Below, one piece after another: positions 15,500 through 23,285 of a stretch of DNA of 64,000 nucleotides. The notes beneath the pieces are model-generated. The model was not told where the DNA came from and searched no databases. It saw only the letters and a program-made list of their open reading frames with translations. Position 1 is the first letter of the stretch. Every line of letters starts with the position of its first letter. This stretch comes from Bacillus sp. FJAT-52991. GTDB lineage: Bacteria; Bacillota; Bacilli; Bacillales; Domibacillaceae. The stretch is taken from positions 3,206,501 through 3,270,500 of the forward strand of contig NZ_CP147404.1 in NCBI RefSeq assembly GCF_037201805.1, in the 5' to 3' direction. Made by a program: the position numbers and the translations under genes.

Positions 15500-16609
15500 A
15501 TGAAAATTGTAAAAGCTGAAGTTTATGGCATTCATTTGCCACTAAAATCACCATTTATTATTTCGTATGCTACTTTCCATCACATGCCTTCTATCATTGT
15601 GAAATTGGAAGCTGATAATGGCCTCATCGGTTGGGGGGAAGCTGTGCCGGATGAACATGTAACAGGAGAAAGCTTCTTCGGTGCAATCGAAATTTTGAAG
15701 CAGGTACTTTTACCAATTGTCATGGGGAAAAACCCATTTCAAATTGAACATATTCATCATATAATGAACAAACGAATTATTGCGAATCCAGCAGCTAAAG
15801 CAGCGATTGATATCGCTTGTTATGATTTAATGGGGAAAGCAACGGGCCTACCGGTATATGATTTAATCGGTGGACGTGCTCATACAGAACTAACGTATCC
15901 AAAAGTATTAAGTATTGAAGAGCCTGAAGTGATGGCTGAAAAAGCACGCGAAGCCATCGCAGCTGGGTTTAAATCGCTGAAGCTAAAAGTAGGGATCGAT
16001 AATCAGATGGATGTGTTGCGAATCGCAGCTGTGCGAGAAGCCGTTGGAAAAGACGTTCCTATTCGCGTGGATGCCAACCAAGGATGGCACGGATACTCAA
16101 CAGCGATTCAAGCGATGAAGCAGCTTGAACCATTGCAGCTTTCTTGGCTTGAACAACCGATCCGAATCGGTGACATCGACGGGCTTGCTCAGTTAAAGCG
16201 TCAATCAACGATTCCATTAATGGCCGATGAATCGCTACAAACAGGCGAGCAGCTCGTTGAAATGATCAAAAAAGAAGCTGTAGATAAAATTAACATTAAG
16301 CTGATGAAATCAGGCGGGATCTTCCCTTCTATTCATATCGCGAAAGCAGCTGAATATGCAGGCATTGACTGCCAGATTGGATCGATGGTCGAATCTTCTA
16401 TCGGCTCAGCTGCCGGCTACCATACAGCGATAGCAAGAAAAAATATTACAAGCACAGAATTGACTGGACCGATTTTATTCAGCAAAGATATTGGTGATCT
16501 ACATTATGATGTGCCATTTGTTCACTTGAATGAAAAGCCAGGTCTTGGACTGACAATTGATGAAGAGGTATTACAAGAATTAACGGTCATGAAATTTGAC
16601 GTTCAATAA
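15500..16609 (+). CDS. Enolase-superfamily enzyme (dipeptide epimerase / muconate cycloisomerase type)
   Basis: About 369 residues from the ATG at 15500; an AAAGGAG site lies 12 bases upstream, and further in-frame ATG codons upstream lack one. The N-terminal capping domain has LPLKSPFIISYATF. The barrel carries the expected acid-base and metal residues: KLKVG (Lys-x-Lys), RVDANQGW (first metal Asp), LEQPI (Glu), MADES (Asp) and NIKLMKSGG (second catalytic Lys). The block IGSMVESSIGSAAGYHTA resembles L-Ala-D/L-Glu epimerases such as YkfB, but N-succinylamino acid racemases look similar. Next to an M20 hydrolase, epimerisation of a peptide or acylated amino acid is the best guess. Confidence 0.82.
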   Translation: MKIVKAEVYGIHLPLKSPFIISYATFHHMPSIIVKLEADNGLIGWGEAVPDEHVTGESFFGAIEILKQVLLPIVMGKNPFQIEHIHHIMNKRIIANPAAKAAIDIACYDLMGKATGLPVYDLIGGRAHTELTYPKVLSIEEPEVMAEKAREAIAAGFKSLKLKVGIDNQMDVLRIAAVREAVGKDVPIRVDANQGWHGYSTAIQAMKQLEPLQLSWLEQPIRIGDIDGLAQLKRQSTIPLMADESLQTGEQLVEMIKKEAVDKINIKLMKSGGIFPSIHIAKAAEYAGIDCQIGSMVESSIGSAAGYHTAIARKNITSTELTGPILFSKDIGDLHYDVPFVHLNEKPGLGLTIDEEVLQELTVMKFDVQ

Positions 16610-16621
16610 GGAGGATGCCAC

Positions 16622-17734
16622 TTGAGTAAAACCGACACCAGTCTCGAAGGTCGCCTGCTCGATATTTTTAATCATTTGCACACTCATCCAGAAATTAGTT
16701 GGAAAGAAACGAACACAACAGCCTGCATCGCCGATTTGCTGCGCTCTGAAGGGGTTTCTGTTTTTACATTTGATGATTGCACAGGGCTCATTGCTGAAAT
16801 CGGCTCCGGCAAACCGGTGATTGCTGTTCGCGCGGATATAGATGCTCTTTGGCAAGAAGTCAATGGAACGTACCAAGCGAATCATTCTTGTGGCCATGAT
16901 GCCCATATGACGATCGTGATCGGCACAATTTTACAATTAAAAGAACAAATCACCAAAGGCTGCGTCCGCTTTATTTTTCAACCAGCGGAAGAAACAGGCG
17001 GCGGAGCGCTCAAAATGGTGGAAAAAGGGGTCGTCGATGATGTCGATTACTTATTCGGCATTCATTTGCGACCGATCGAGGAGCTTCCATTTGGGAAAAT
17101 TTCACCATCGATTCATCACGGAGCGGTGACCTTTTTACAAGGAAAAATCGAAGGTCCAGATGCCCATGGAGCGCGTCCACATCAGAACACGAATGCCATT
17201 GATATTATTTCTACTCTCAATGAGCAAATAAAATTAATTCAATATTCGCCATTCGAGGCCTATTCTGTCAAAATGACGTATGTAGAAGCGGGTGGCCATA
17301 ACTTTAACATCATTCCTGGCTCCGCTAAATTCGGAATGGATCTGCGCGCACAAAAGAATGCTGTCTTGAAAGATATGCAGAAAAAAATTGAACAGAAAAT
17401 TGAACACATTTGTCAGCTCTATGATGTGAAAATTAACTATGATTGGCTCGACTTCACACCTGGTGCGGAAGTGTCTCCTGAAGCAGAAGAATGGCTTCGT
17501 CAAGGGATTATCCAAACCGGCGGCACGGACATGCTGGCGGAACCGCTCATCACACCTGGAAGCGATGACTTTCATTTCTATACGATTAAGCGACCAAGCT
17601 TAAAAGCATCGATGATGGGAATTGGAGCCGACCTCACACCTGGCTTACATCATCCACATATGACATTTGACAAACGCACCTTAAAAATTGGCGTTGATGC
17701 TTTAACAAATACCGTTTTACTAGCGATAAAATAA
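16622..17734 (+). CDS. M20 family amidohydrolase / peptidase
   Basis: Zinc-dependent amidohydrolase of 370 residues, of the M20D group that contains IAA-amino-acid and N-acetyl-amino-acid hydrolases. Metal and catalytic motifs are VRADIDALWQE, SCGHDAHM (about residues 88-95), FQPAEETGGG and, near the C-terminus, TPGSDDFHFY. The TTG start has AAGGAGG eight bases upstream. It is the last gene of the MFS-epimerase-hydrolase operon, 12 bases after the epimerase. It is likely cytosolic and cleaves an amide bond of the imported compound. Its terminator has been split by an IS element. Confidence 0.87.
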   Translation: MSKTDTSLEGRLLDIFNHLHTHPEISWKETNTTACIADLLRSEGVSVFTFDDCTGLIAEIGSGKPVIAVRADIDALWQEVNGTYQANHSCGHDAHMTIVIGTILQLKEQITKGCVRFIFQPAEETGGGALKMVEKGVVDDVDYLFGIHLRPIEELPFGKISPSIHHGAVTFLQGKIEGPDAHGARPHQNTNAIDIISTLNEQIKLIQYSPFEAYSVKMTYVEAGGHNFNIIPGSAKFGMDLRAQKNAVLKDMQKKIEQKIEHICQLYDVKINYDWLDFTPGAEVSPEAEEWLRQGIIQTGGTDMLAEPLITPGSDDFHFYTIKRPSLKASMMGIGADLTPGLHHPHMTFDKRTLKIGVDALTNTVLLAIK

Positions 17735-17758
17735 AAAAAGCACGAGGTACTATAAAGT

Positions 17759-17808
17759 GTACCCTATAGAGTAGACACTAAAAAAGTCTACCTATAGGGT
17801 ACTTTTTT
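17759..17808 (+). terminator. Terminator inside the left end of the IS element
   Basis: GTACCCTATAGAGTAGAC, loop, GTCTACCTATAGGGTAC followed by six T. It would stop transcription entering from the M20 operon before the transposase. A TATAAT box for orfA follows at about 17811. Confidence 0.75.
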
Positions 17809-17857
17809 GTATAATAAAAAACACAACCAGAGAAATTGACATGGAGACGGAGAAATT

Positions 17858-18271
17858 ATGAGTAAAAAGGTTTTTACAGAAAAAGAGATCAAGTTGCTAT
17901 CAATTAATCCTTACGTTAAATCTGTAAGTTTAAAAGGAATTACCTATACAGATGAATTTAAACATATTTTTATCGCAGAAAAAAAGAAAGGCAAGTTTGC
18001 CAGAGATATATTTGAACAACATGGTTTTGACATAGATGTTTTGGGGAAACACCGGATTAAGTCAGCTAGTAGAAGGTGGAATGATGCTTACAATGAGGGA
18101 GGGATAAGTGGTTTACGTGATACTAGAACTGGTAACTCAGGGCGTCCTAGAGAAAGAGAATTATCCCTAGAGGAGAAAAATGCTCGCTTAGAAGCACAAA
18201 TTAACTTGTTAAAGGCGGAAAATGAACTTTTAAAAAAGATTCGATTTGCAGAAAGGGGGATGAAGAAATAG
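17858..18271 (+). CDS. IS3-family transposase OrfA
   Basis: 137 residues: N-terminal helix-turn-helix region that binds the IS ends, then a coiled-coil with leucine heptads (LEEKNARLEAQINLLKAENELL). An ATG with GGAGA upstream starts it. Near the 3' end the heptamer A-AAA-AAG (18232-18238) lies in the right frame for -1 slippage into orfB. The normal product is the short OrfA; after slippage it becomes the OrfAB transposase. Confidence 0.9.
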   Translation: MSKKVFTEKEIKLLSINPYVKSVSLKGITYTDEFKHIFIAEKKKGKFARDIFEQHGFDIDVLGKHRIKSASRRWNDAYNEGGISGLRDTRTGNSGRPRERELSLEEKNARLEAQINLLKAENELLKKIRFAERGMKK

Positions 18272-19188
18272 CACTTCCTCCTAGCCGAAAGTATATCCTT
18301 ATTCGATCAGTTATCGAAAAATATCAATTAAAAAATATAGTGAGCTACCTATGTAAAGCAGCTGGCGTCTCAAGAAGTGGTTATTATAATTATTTCTCAA
18401 AAGCGTCGCAAGAACAAAGGAAGCTAAAAGATGAAAAAGATGAGGTAGTAAAGGGGATTGTCTTAAAGGCCTTCCATTTTAAAAGACGGAAAAAAGGGGC
18501 ACGTCAAATCAAAATGACTTTGGCGGGTCAATTTGGTGTTGTCTACAATTTAAAGCGCATACGGCGAATCATGAAGAAGTATGGGATTATATGCCCTATC
18601 AGAAAGGCAAATCCTTATAGACGAATGATGAAAGCCACACAAGAACACCGAGTTGTACCAAATCTATTGAACCGGCAATTTAAGCAAGGTGTCCCTGGAA
18701 AGGTACTCCTAACCGATATCACATATTTATATTACGGAAAGGGTCAGAAAGCCTATTTGTCGACAATTAAAGATAGCTCAACCAATGAACTCTTGGCCTA
18801 TCACGTGTCAGACCGATTAACCATGGATTTAGCTACAGGTACCCTTCTGAAGTTAAAGAAGAATCGAAACTTTAGAAAGACAGAAGATGCCTTGATACAC
18901 TCTGATCAAGGTACCCACTATACACACCCTGATTTTCAAAAGTTAGTGAAGAAACTTGGATTACGTCAATCCATGTCCAGGCGAGGTAACTGTTGGGATA
19001 ATGCTCCGCAAGAATCCTTCTTTGGGCATTTTAAGGACGAGGCCTATATTAAACCATGTATAACACTAGAGGAATTAAAACGTGAAATTAAGCAATATAT
19101 GATTTATTACAATAACTATAGGTATCAATGGAATCTAAAAAAGATGACCCCTGTTCAATACAGAGATCATCTTCTAAAAACTGCCTAG
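18223..19188 (+). CDS. IS3-family transposase OrfB (catalytic, made as OrfAB by -1 frameshift)
   Basis: The frame opens after a stop near 18219 and continues to 19188. Independent initiation would be at GTG 18340, but the open frame upstream (reading DSICRKGDEEIALPPSRKYI) and the A-AAA-AAG slip site argue that it is translated as a fusion with OrfA. The rve integrase core shows the DDE triad: LLTDITYL, HSDQGTHY and NAPQESFFGHFKDE. It contains the Arg/Lys-rich helical region PFAM calls HTH_21 (RRKKGARQIKMTL). Confidence 0.88.
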
Positions 19189-19246
19189 GCTTTTTTAAAA
19201 TGTCCTTTACAAAGGGTACACTTTACTATACCTCATGCTTTTTTTA

Positions 19247-20044
19247 TTAGTCTAAAATTGTAATATCGACTGTACGAACGCCCCATTGGTAAGCTTCTTC
19301 TTCTGATGGCATATGAAGATCGATTTTATTTCCTTTAATCGCCCCACCAGTATCTCCTGCAATGGCTGTTCCGTAGCCTTCAACGTATACTTTAGAACCT
19401 AGTGGAATAACGTTTGGATCAACAGCGATCACTTTTGCGTTACGATTCGAACCAATGTCAATACCTGTTGCTGTAACTCCTGAACAGCCCTCACAATCTG
19501 CGGAGTAAGCTGTTGCTGTCACCGTCATTTTTTTTCCTTGTACATTAGATGAAGAGGCTTCAGCTTGTTTTTGTTCAGCTGGTGCTTGTTGAGTCGGTGC
19601 TGACTGTGTTGATGCTTGCTCAGCTGGTTTTGATGCTTGTTCAACTGTAGCATTACCAGAAACAACTAATTGATCTCCCGGATAAATCAAATGAGAAGAT
19701 AAGCCGTTTAATGCTTTTAATGAACTAACAGAAAGACCATGATTAGCTGCAATCTTTCCTAAAGTATCTCCAGGTTGAACGGTATATGTACCGTTGCTAT
19801 TGCTTGATGAAGCAGGTGCTGCAGATGAACCACCGTTTACTTCTAATGCTTGATTTGGAAAGATCAAGTCGGAAGAAAGGTTATTCCAGCTTTTTAGTTG
19901 TTCAACTGTTGTACCATTATTTTGTGAAATCCCCCAAAGTGTATCTCCTTGTTGTACTGTATATGTTTGTGCCGATGCTGCTGTACTGAAAAGGCCTCCA
20001 CCAATCACTGTAGTAGCTGCAAGTGCAAGTATTTGTTTTTTCAT
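19247..20044 (-). CDS. Secreted cell-wall protein: signal peptide, two LysM, 3D domain (YocH-like)
   Basis: 265 residues: Sec signal peptide ending near AAASAQ-like ASAQTYT (cleaved about residue 25), LysM 1 (about 27-70), LysM 2 (about 86-130), a Gln/Ala/Ser-rich linker, then a C-terminal 3D domain (about 173-265) with TATAYSADCEGCSG, AVDPNVIPLGSKVYVEGYG and AGDTGGAIKGNKIDLHMP, whose aspartates are the 3D signature. Such proteins bind and probably cleave peptidoglycan; YocH of Bacillus subtilis is the reference. GGAGG stands ten bases before the ATG. A WalR-like site lies at 20258-20274. It is a paralogue of the next minus-strand gene. Confidence 0.88.
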   Translation of the reverse strand: MKKQILALAATTVIGGGLFSTAASAQTYTVQQGDTLWGISQNNGTTVEQLKSWNNLSSDLIFPNQALEVNGGSSAAPASSSNSNGTYTVQPGDTLGKIAANHGLSVSSLKALNGLSSHLIYPGDQLVVSGNATVEQASKPAEQASTQSAPTQQAPAEQKQAEASSSNVQGKKMTVTATAYSADCEGCSGVTATGIDIGSNRNAKVIAVDPNVIPLGSKVYVEGYGTAIAGDTGGAIKGNKIDLHMPSEEEAYQWGVRTVDITILD

Positions 20045-20257
20045 AATAGAAAAACCTCCAAATTGTTCTGACAGCGGCTACTTTCCATTCATGCCGTCTG
20101 TGAGAATTTTTTTATTCGGTCCATTGGCTAAAAGAAACAATCTATTTATATAAATGCGAATTGGCATTTGGCATCTGGCCTTTCGCTAACATGACTCATT
20201 GTATCACGGGGATGCCATGTAATGTTTTTAAGAAGTCATTACTCTTTTGTGTGCGTT

Positions 20258-20274
20258 TATAACGAAAGGATTAC
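20258..20274 (-). promoter_or_regulatory. WalR-like site upstream of the two-LysM 3D gene
   Basis: Minus strand TGTAATCCTTTCGTTAT, i.e. TGTAAT-N5-CGTTAT, against the WalR consensus TGTWAH-N5-TGTWAH (11 of 12). It is 214 bases upstream of the ATG, which implies a long leader. Confidence 0.5.
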
Positions 20275-20402
20275 AAAGAAGACATTCTTGCTTTTTTGTA
20301 ACTTTGACGAAATAGTTCAGAGTATTTCACCCCTTTCGATGTCATTAATGGTAAAAAAAGAAACCCAACAACAAAGTGGATTTCTGTTAAACTACGAAGT
20401 TA

Positions 20403-20948
20403 TTATTTTAAAACTTTAACTTTCACTGTACGAACGCCCCAATCGTAGGCTTTCTTTTTTGTCGGCATGTGAACGTCAATTTTGTTTCCTTTAATAGCGC
20501 CGCCTTTATCACCAGCAATAGCCTCTCCATATCCTTCCACATACACCTTTGATCCAAGTGGGATTACTTTAGGATCAACTGCAATCACTTTCGCATTAGG
20601 ATTTTTTCTTAAGTTAATCCCCGTAGCTGTAATGCCAGAGCAACCATTACAGTAAGCCGTATAAGCGGTCGCTCGAACAGTCAATTCCTTTGCTACTTTT
20701 TTGTTAGCGGGCTTAGCCGGAGCAGACGCGGAAGAAGTATTAGAAACTATTAATTTAGTACCTGAATAAAGTACGTTAGATTCTAAGTTATTCCATTTCT
20801 TGATTTGCTCAACGGTTGTTTTATATTTTTGGGAAATGCTCCACAATGTATCTCCATGTTTTACTGTATGAGTCGTAGTTGCTGCTTCAGCAGGCGAAGC
20901 ACTAAAAACTAGTGCGGCAAAAATAAACGACATGATCGCTTTCTTCAC
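20403..20948 (-). CDS. Secreted cell-wall protein: signal peptide, one LysM, 3D domain
   Basis: 181 residues from GTG 20948 (AGGAGG ten bases upstream). An in-frame ATG upstream at 20984 would put 12 extra residues before a good signal peptide, so I prefer the GTG. Signal peptide KKAIMSFIFAALVFSASPAEA, one LysM (HTVKHGDTLWSISQKYKTTV...), short linker, then a 3D domain with TAYTAYCNGCSG, AVDPKVIPLGSKVYVEGYG and AGDKGGAIKGNKIDVHMP. It is a shorter paralogue of the neighbour at 19247, in the same orientation, which suggests tandem duplication. A WalR-like site lies just upstream. Confidence 0.88.
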   Translation of the reverse strand: MKKAIMSFIFAALVFSASPAEAATTTHTVKHGDTLWSISQKYKTTVEQIKKWNNLESNVLYSGTKLIVSNTSSASAPAKPANKKVAKELTVRATAYTAYCNGCSGITATGINLRKNPNAKVIAVDPKVIPLGSKVYVEGYGEAIAGDKGGAIKGNKIDVHMPTKKKAYDWGVRTVKVKVLK

Positions 20949-21000
20949 GAATAAAAAACCTCCTTGATTTTCAATACAGTCCATATTCTACCATGTATTT

Positions 21001-21017
21001 ATAACGAGCAGATTACA
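21001..21017 (-). promoter_or_regulatory. WalR-like site upstream of the one-LysM 3D gene
   Basis: Minus strand TGTAATCTGCTCGTTAT: TGTAAT-N5-CGTTAT, same form as at 20258. A TAGAAT -10 candidate follows about 12 bases downstream. The rest of 21018-21290 has no gene. Confidence 0.55.
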
Positions 21018-21294
21018 CAAAGATGTTTCTTTCATTACACTAATATTTCAGTTGACTGAATTTTCTGACCTCATTTTTCTAGTAAACTGTTGAATCTATT
21101 GATTTTTATCATGCTACCTTGCAAATTTCGCCAAAATAATTGTCATCCTCTTGTCATATCCCCTCTATTGTGAAAGACGTTTTGTATGCATCTTTATTAT
21201 GAGCGGTCATTAGATTATAATGGACTAGGGTCAAATGATTACATATAATGAGGAAAGATGTCATTTCATTCTATATTATTGGGGGATTTTCGTG

Positions 21295-21957
21295 ATGATT
21301 TATCAATTGCAGCTAGTCAAAGGGCTGTTGCGACCAACAGATAGCTTCTATCGCCTCGAACAAGCAGAAACGATCCGTGGATTATGGAGCCGATTTTCTT
21401 TATTAGTGTTCTTCAGCGTGTTGATTTCGTTTGTAAGTGGCTATTTAGGTGTCCAAGCAGAGCCTATCTCTACATATATAACAAAAACGAATCCAACCAT
21501 TTTCGAGTGGGAAAAAATGCTTTTCGCTATTGGAGCAGCCGTATGGGGACTGATCTATCCACTAGTGATCATTTTTATTCCTACCCTATTATTTTGGACA
21601 TTCTTAGAAGTTGATTTTCGTAAATTAATTGCTTTACAAACATTTGTATACTTGATTTATTTAATAGAATTTTGCCTTTTAATTGGATTACAGCTATTTT
21701 TGGCGATTCCAAGAGCGTCGTCACCGTTCACTTTAGGTGTACTTGCTCAATATGTCACGGATAATCAACTAGTTATTAATTTCTTCAGCTTTATTTCTTT
21801 ATTTCAATTATGGGCGTTTGTCCTTCAATACCAATTTTTAAAAGGAGCATCCGCTAAAAGTCCGCGCTATGTTTTTTTATTGATTATGATCATTACATTA
21901 GTCTTTTGGGTATTTGCGACACTATTTACGTCTATTCATGTCGAGCGACTATTTTAA
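21295..21957 (+). CDS. Yip1-like membrane protein (YknW-like)
   Basis: Integral membrane protein of 220 residues with about five hydrophobic helices and the N-terminal block YQLQLVKGLLRPTDSFYRLEQ, which resembles YknW, the Yip1-domain partner of the YknXYZ exporter of Bacillus subtilis. ATG 21295 has GGGGGA eight bases upstream; the in-frame ORF extends to 21235 but without a ribosome site. It is followed 21 bases later by a YknX-like adaptor, so they form a pair. No YknY/YknZ ATPase or permease gene follows. Confidence 0.65.
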   Translation: MIYQLQLVKGLLRPTDSFYRLEQAETIRGLWSRFSLLVFFSVLISFVSGYLGVQAEPISTYITKTNPTIFEWEKMLFAIGAAVWGLIYPLVIIFIPTLLFWTFLEVDFRKLIALQTFVYLIYLIEFCLLIGLQLFLAIPRASSPFTLGVLAQYVTDNQLVINFFSFISLFQLWAFVLQYQFLKGASAKSPRYVFLLIMIITLVFWVFATLFTSIHVERLF

Positions 21958-21978
21958 AACGCAAGGAGGTGTGGAAGC

Positions 21979-23226
21979 ATGAACATGAAACGACTCAAAC
22001 GAAACGCTTTGATTACAGCCAGCACTCTATTCATTGCCGGCAACTTATATTTAACATTTAAAGAAGATAGTAAAGCCGAACGCACGCAGTGGGTCACTGA
22101 ATGGAATCCCTCAGTGGTGAAAGACGTCACTGAATCCTTTCAAACGTCAGGTGTGATCACTCCCGCTGAAGTGACGCCAGTGTATTTCAATGAAGATCAA
22201 GGAAGCTTTCAAAAATTCTTAGTCGAAGAAGGGCAAGTCATTAATGCAGGCGATCCACTGTTTGAATACTCCTCCGTCGACCTTGAACGCCAATTAACAA
22301 AGCTTGAAGCTGAAAAAGCCGAAGCACAACAAAAAATTACGTTCGTTGAACAACAAATCTCGCAATTTGAAGGAATTTTAAATGATTTAGAAAGAGAAAC
22401 AAGACAAACGAACGACAAGGATAAAGATAAAGAAGAAGACAATGGCTTAAGCGCCATCACCATGATGGAAAAGGAAATTATTGACCAAGAAACAGAGAAG
22501 AAAAATCTTGAAGAGGAAGTTCGCAAGTACGAGAAGCTCATTGCTCAACTTGAATCGAATAAAAGCAACCTCGTCGCTAAAAGTGAAGTTCAGGGGGTTG
22601 TCAAAAACATCGACGAACACTTAAATAATCCACTGATCACGATTCATTCACCAAACCCAGCTGTCCAAGGAGTACTAAATGAACAGCAAATGAGAAAGGT
22701 ATCTGAAGGATTGAAAGTAAAAACGACTGTTGCCCCATTATCATTAACGTTAGAAGGGTCAATCTCAAACTTACAAAAATATCCAGAAGAAGAACCGTCA
22801 GTGAACCGAAAAAGCCTGTATCCATTTGAGGCACAGCTTAACCCAACAGAAGATGCCCAAGCCGCTGAATTGCTTCCAGGAATGAAATCAAACGTTACCA
22901 TCATTACAAACGAAGCACTCCAAGCGGTCACTGTACCACAATCAAGCGTCGTCAAAACAAAGAAAAAATCTTATGTCTATGTCCTCAACAAAAAAGGACT
23001 TATTGAAAAGAGAAACATTGAAAAAGGGCTACTCGTGAACGGTGTCCAAGAAGTAAAAAGCGGCCTAAAAGAAGGCGAAGTCGTCATAACAGACCCAAGC
23101 AAACTAAACACAACAAAAGCCAAATTCACCACACCAGTCCAAAAAGACCTGCTGAAAAAGAAACCATTGAAACAATTATCAACAAAAGAACGAATCCAAT
23201 TTATCCTAATGGGTATTTTATCTTAA
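21979..23226 (+). CDS. Membrane-fusion (HlyD/YknX-like) efflux adaptor
   Basis: 415 residues: one N-terminal membrane helix, then a barrel-sandwich lipoyl-like half (VYFNEDQGSFQKFLVEEGQVINAGDPLFEYSS), a long coiled-coil hairpin rich in Glu/Lys (about residues 100-200), the second lipoyl half (SEVQGVVKNIDEHLN), and a beta-barrel with VPQSSVVKTKKKSYVYVL. This is the layout of periplasmic-adaptor-type proteins that in Firmicutes pair with MacB-like ABC exporters. AAGGAGGTG precedes the ATG. It is probably co-transcribed with the YknW-like gene. The transport ATPase and permease must be elsewhere or the pair has another role. Confidence 0.82.
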   Translation: MNMKRLKRNALITASTLFIAGNLYLTFKEDSKAERTQWVTEWNPSVVKDVTESFQTSGVITPAEVTPVYFNEDQGSFQKFLVEEGQVINAGDPLFEYSSVDLERQLTKLEAEKAEAQQKITFVEQQISQFEGILNDLERETRQTNDKDKDKEEDNGLSAITMMEKEIIDQETEKKNLEEEVRKYEKLIAQLESNKSNLVAKSEVQGVVKNIDEHLNNPLITIHSPNPAVQGVLNEQQMRKVSEGLKVKTTVAPLSLTLEGSISNLQKYPEEEPSVNRKSLYPFEAQLNPTEDAQAAELLPGMKSNVTIITNEALQAVTVPQSSVVKTKKKSYVYVLNKKGLIEKRNIEKGLLVNGVQEVKSGLKEGEVVITDPSKLNTTKAKFTTPVQKDLLKKKPLKQLSTKERIQFILMGILS

Positions 23227-23240
23227 AAGCAAATATGTAT

Positions 23241-23279
23241 AAAAACAGGTTCCGAAATGATTCCGGAACCTGTTTTTTA
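23241..23279. terminator. Terminator between convergent yknX-like and S8 protease genes
   Basis: AAAAACAGGTTCCG, loop, CGGAACCTGTTTTTT; strong stem usable from both sides. Confidence 0.85.
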
Positions 23280-23285
23280 ATAGCA

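Larger units (their letters stand above)
17751..19228 (+). mobile_element. IS3-family (IS150-like) insertion sequence, complete
   Basis: 1478 bp. Ends are imperfect inverted repeats: left TATAAAGTGTACCC, right (complement) TAGTAAAGTGTACCC. A 3-bp direct repeat TAC flanks it (17748-17750 and 19229-19231), as expected for this family. It holds orfA and orfB with a programmed -1 frameshift. Both reading frames are open and the DDE residues are present, so it could be active. The insertion point is the loop of a terminator. Confidence 0.9.
17738..19241. terminator. Former bidirectional terminator, now split by the IS element
   Basis: Left arm AAAAAAGCACGAGGTAC (ends 17750), right arm TACCTCATGCTTTTTT (from 19229). 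Removing the IS and one copy of TAC restores GCACGAG-GTAC-CTCATGC between A and T runs, a hairpin between two convergent genes. Confidence 0.75.

Noticed and set aside
20045..20257. Cyclic-di-AMP (ydaO-type) riboswitch in the long leader of the two-LysM 3D gene
   Set aside because: The conserved ydaO core words were not found, although the leader is long and has a GC hairpin.
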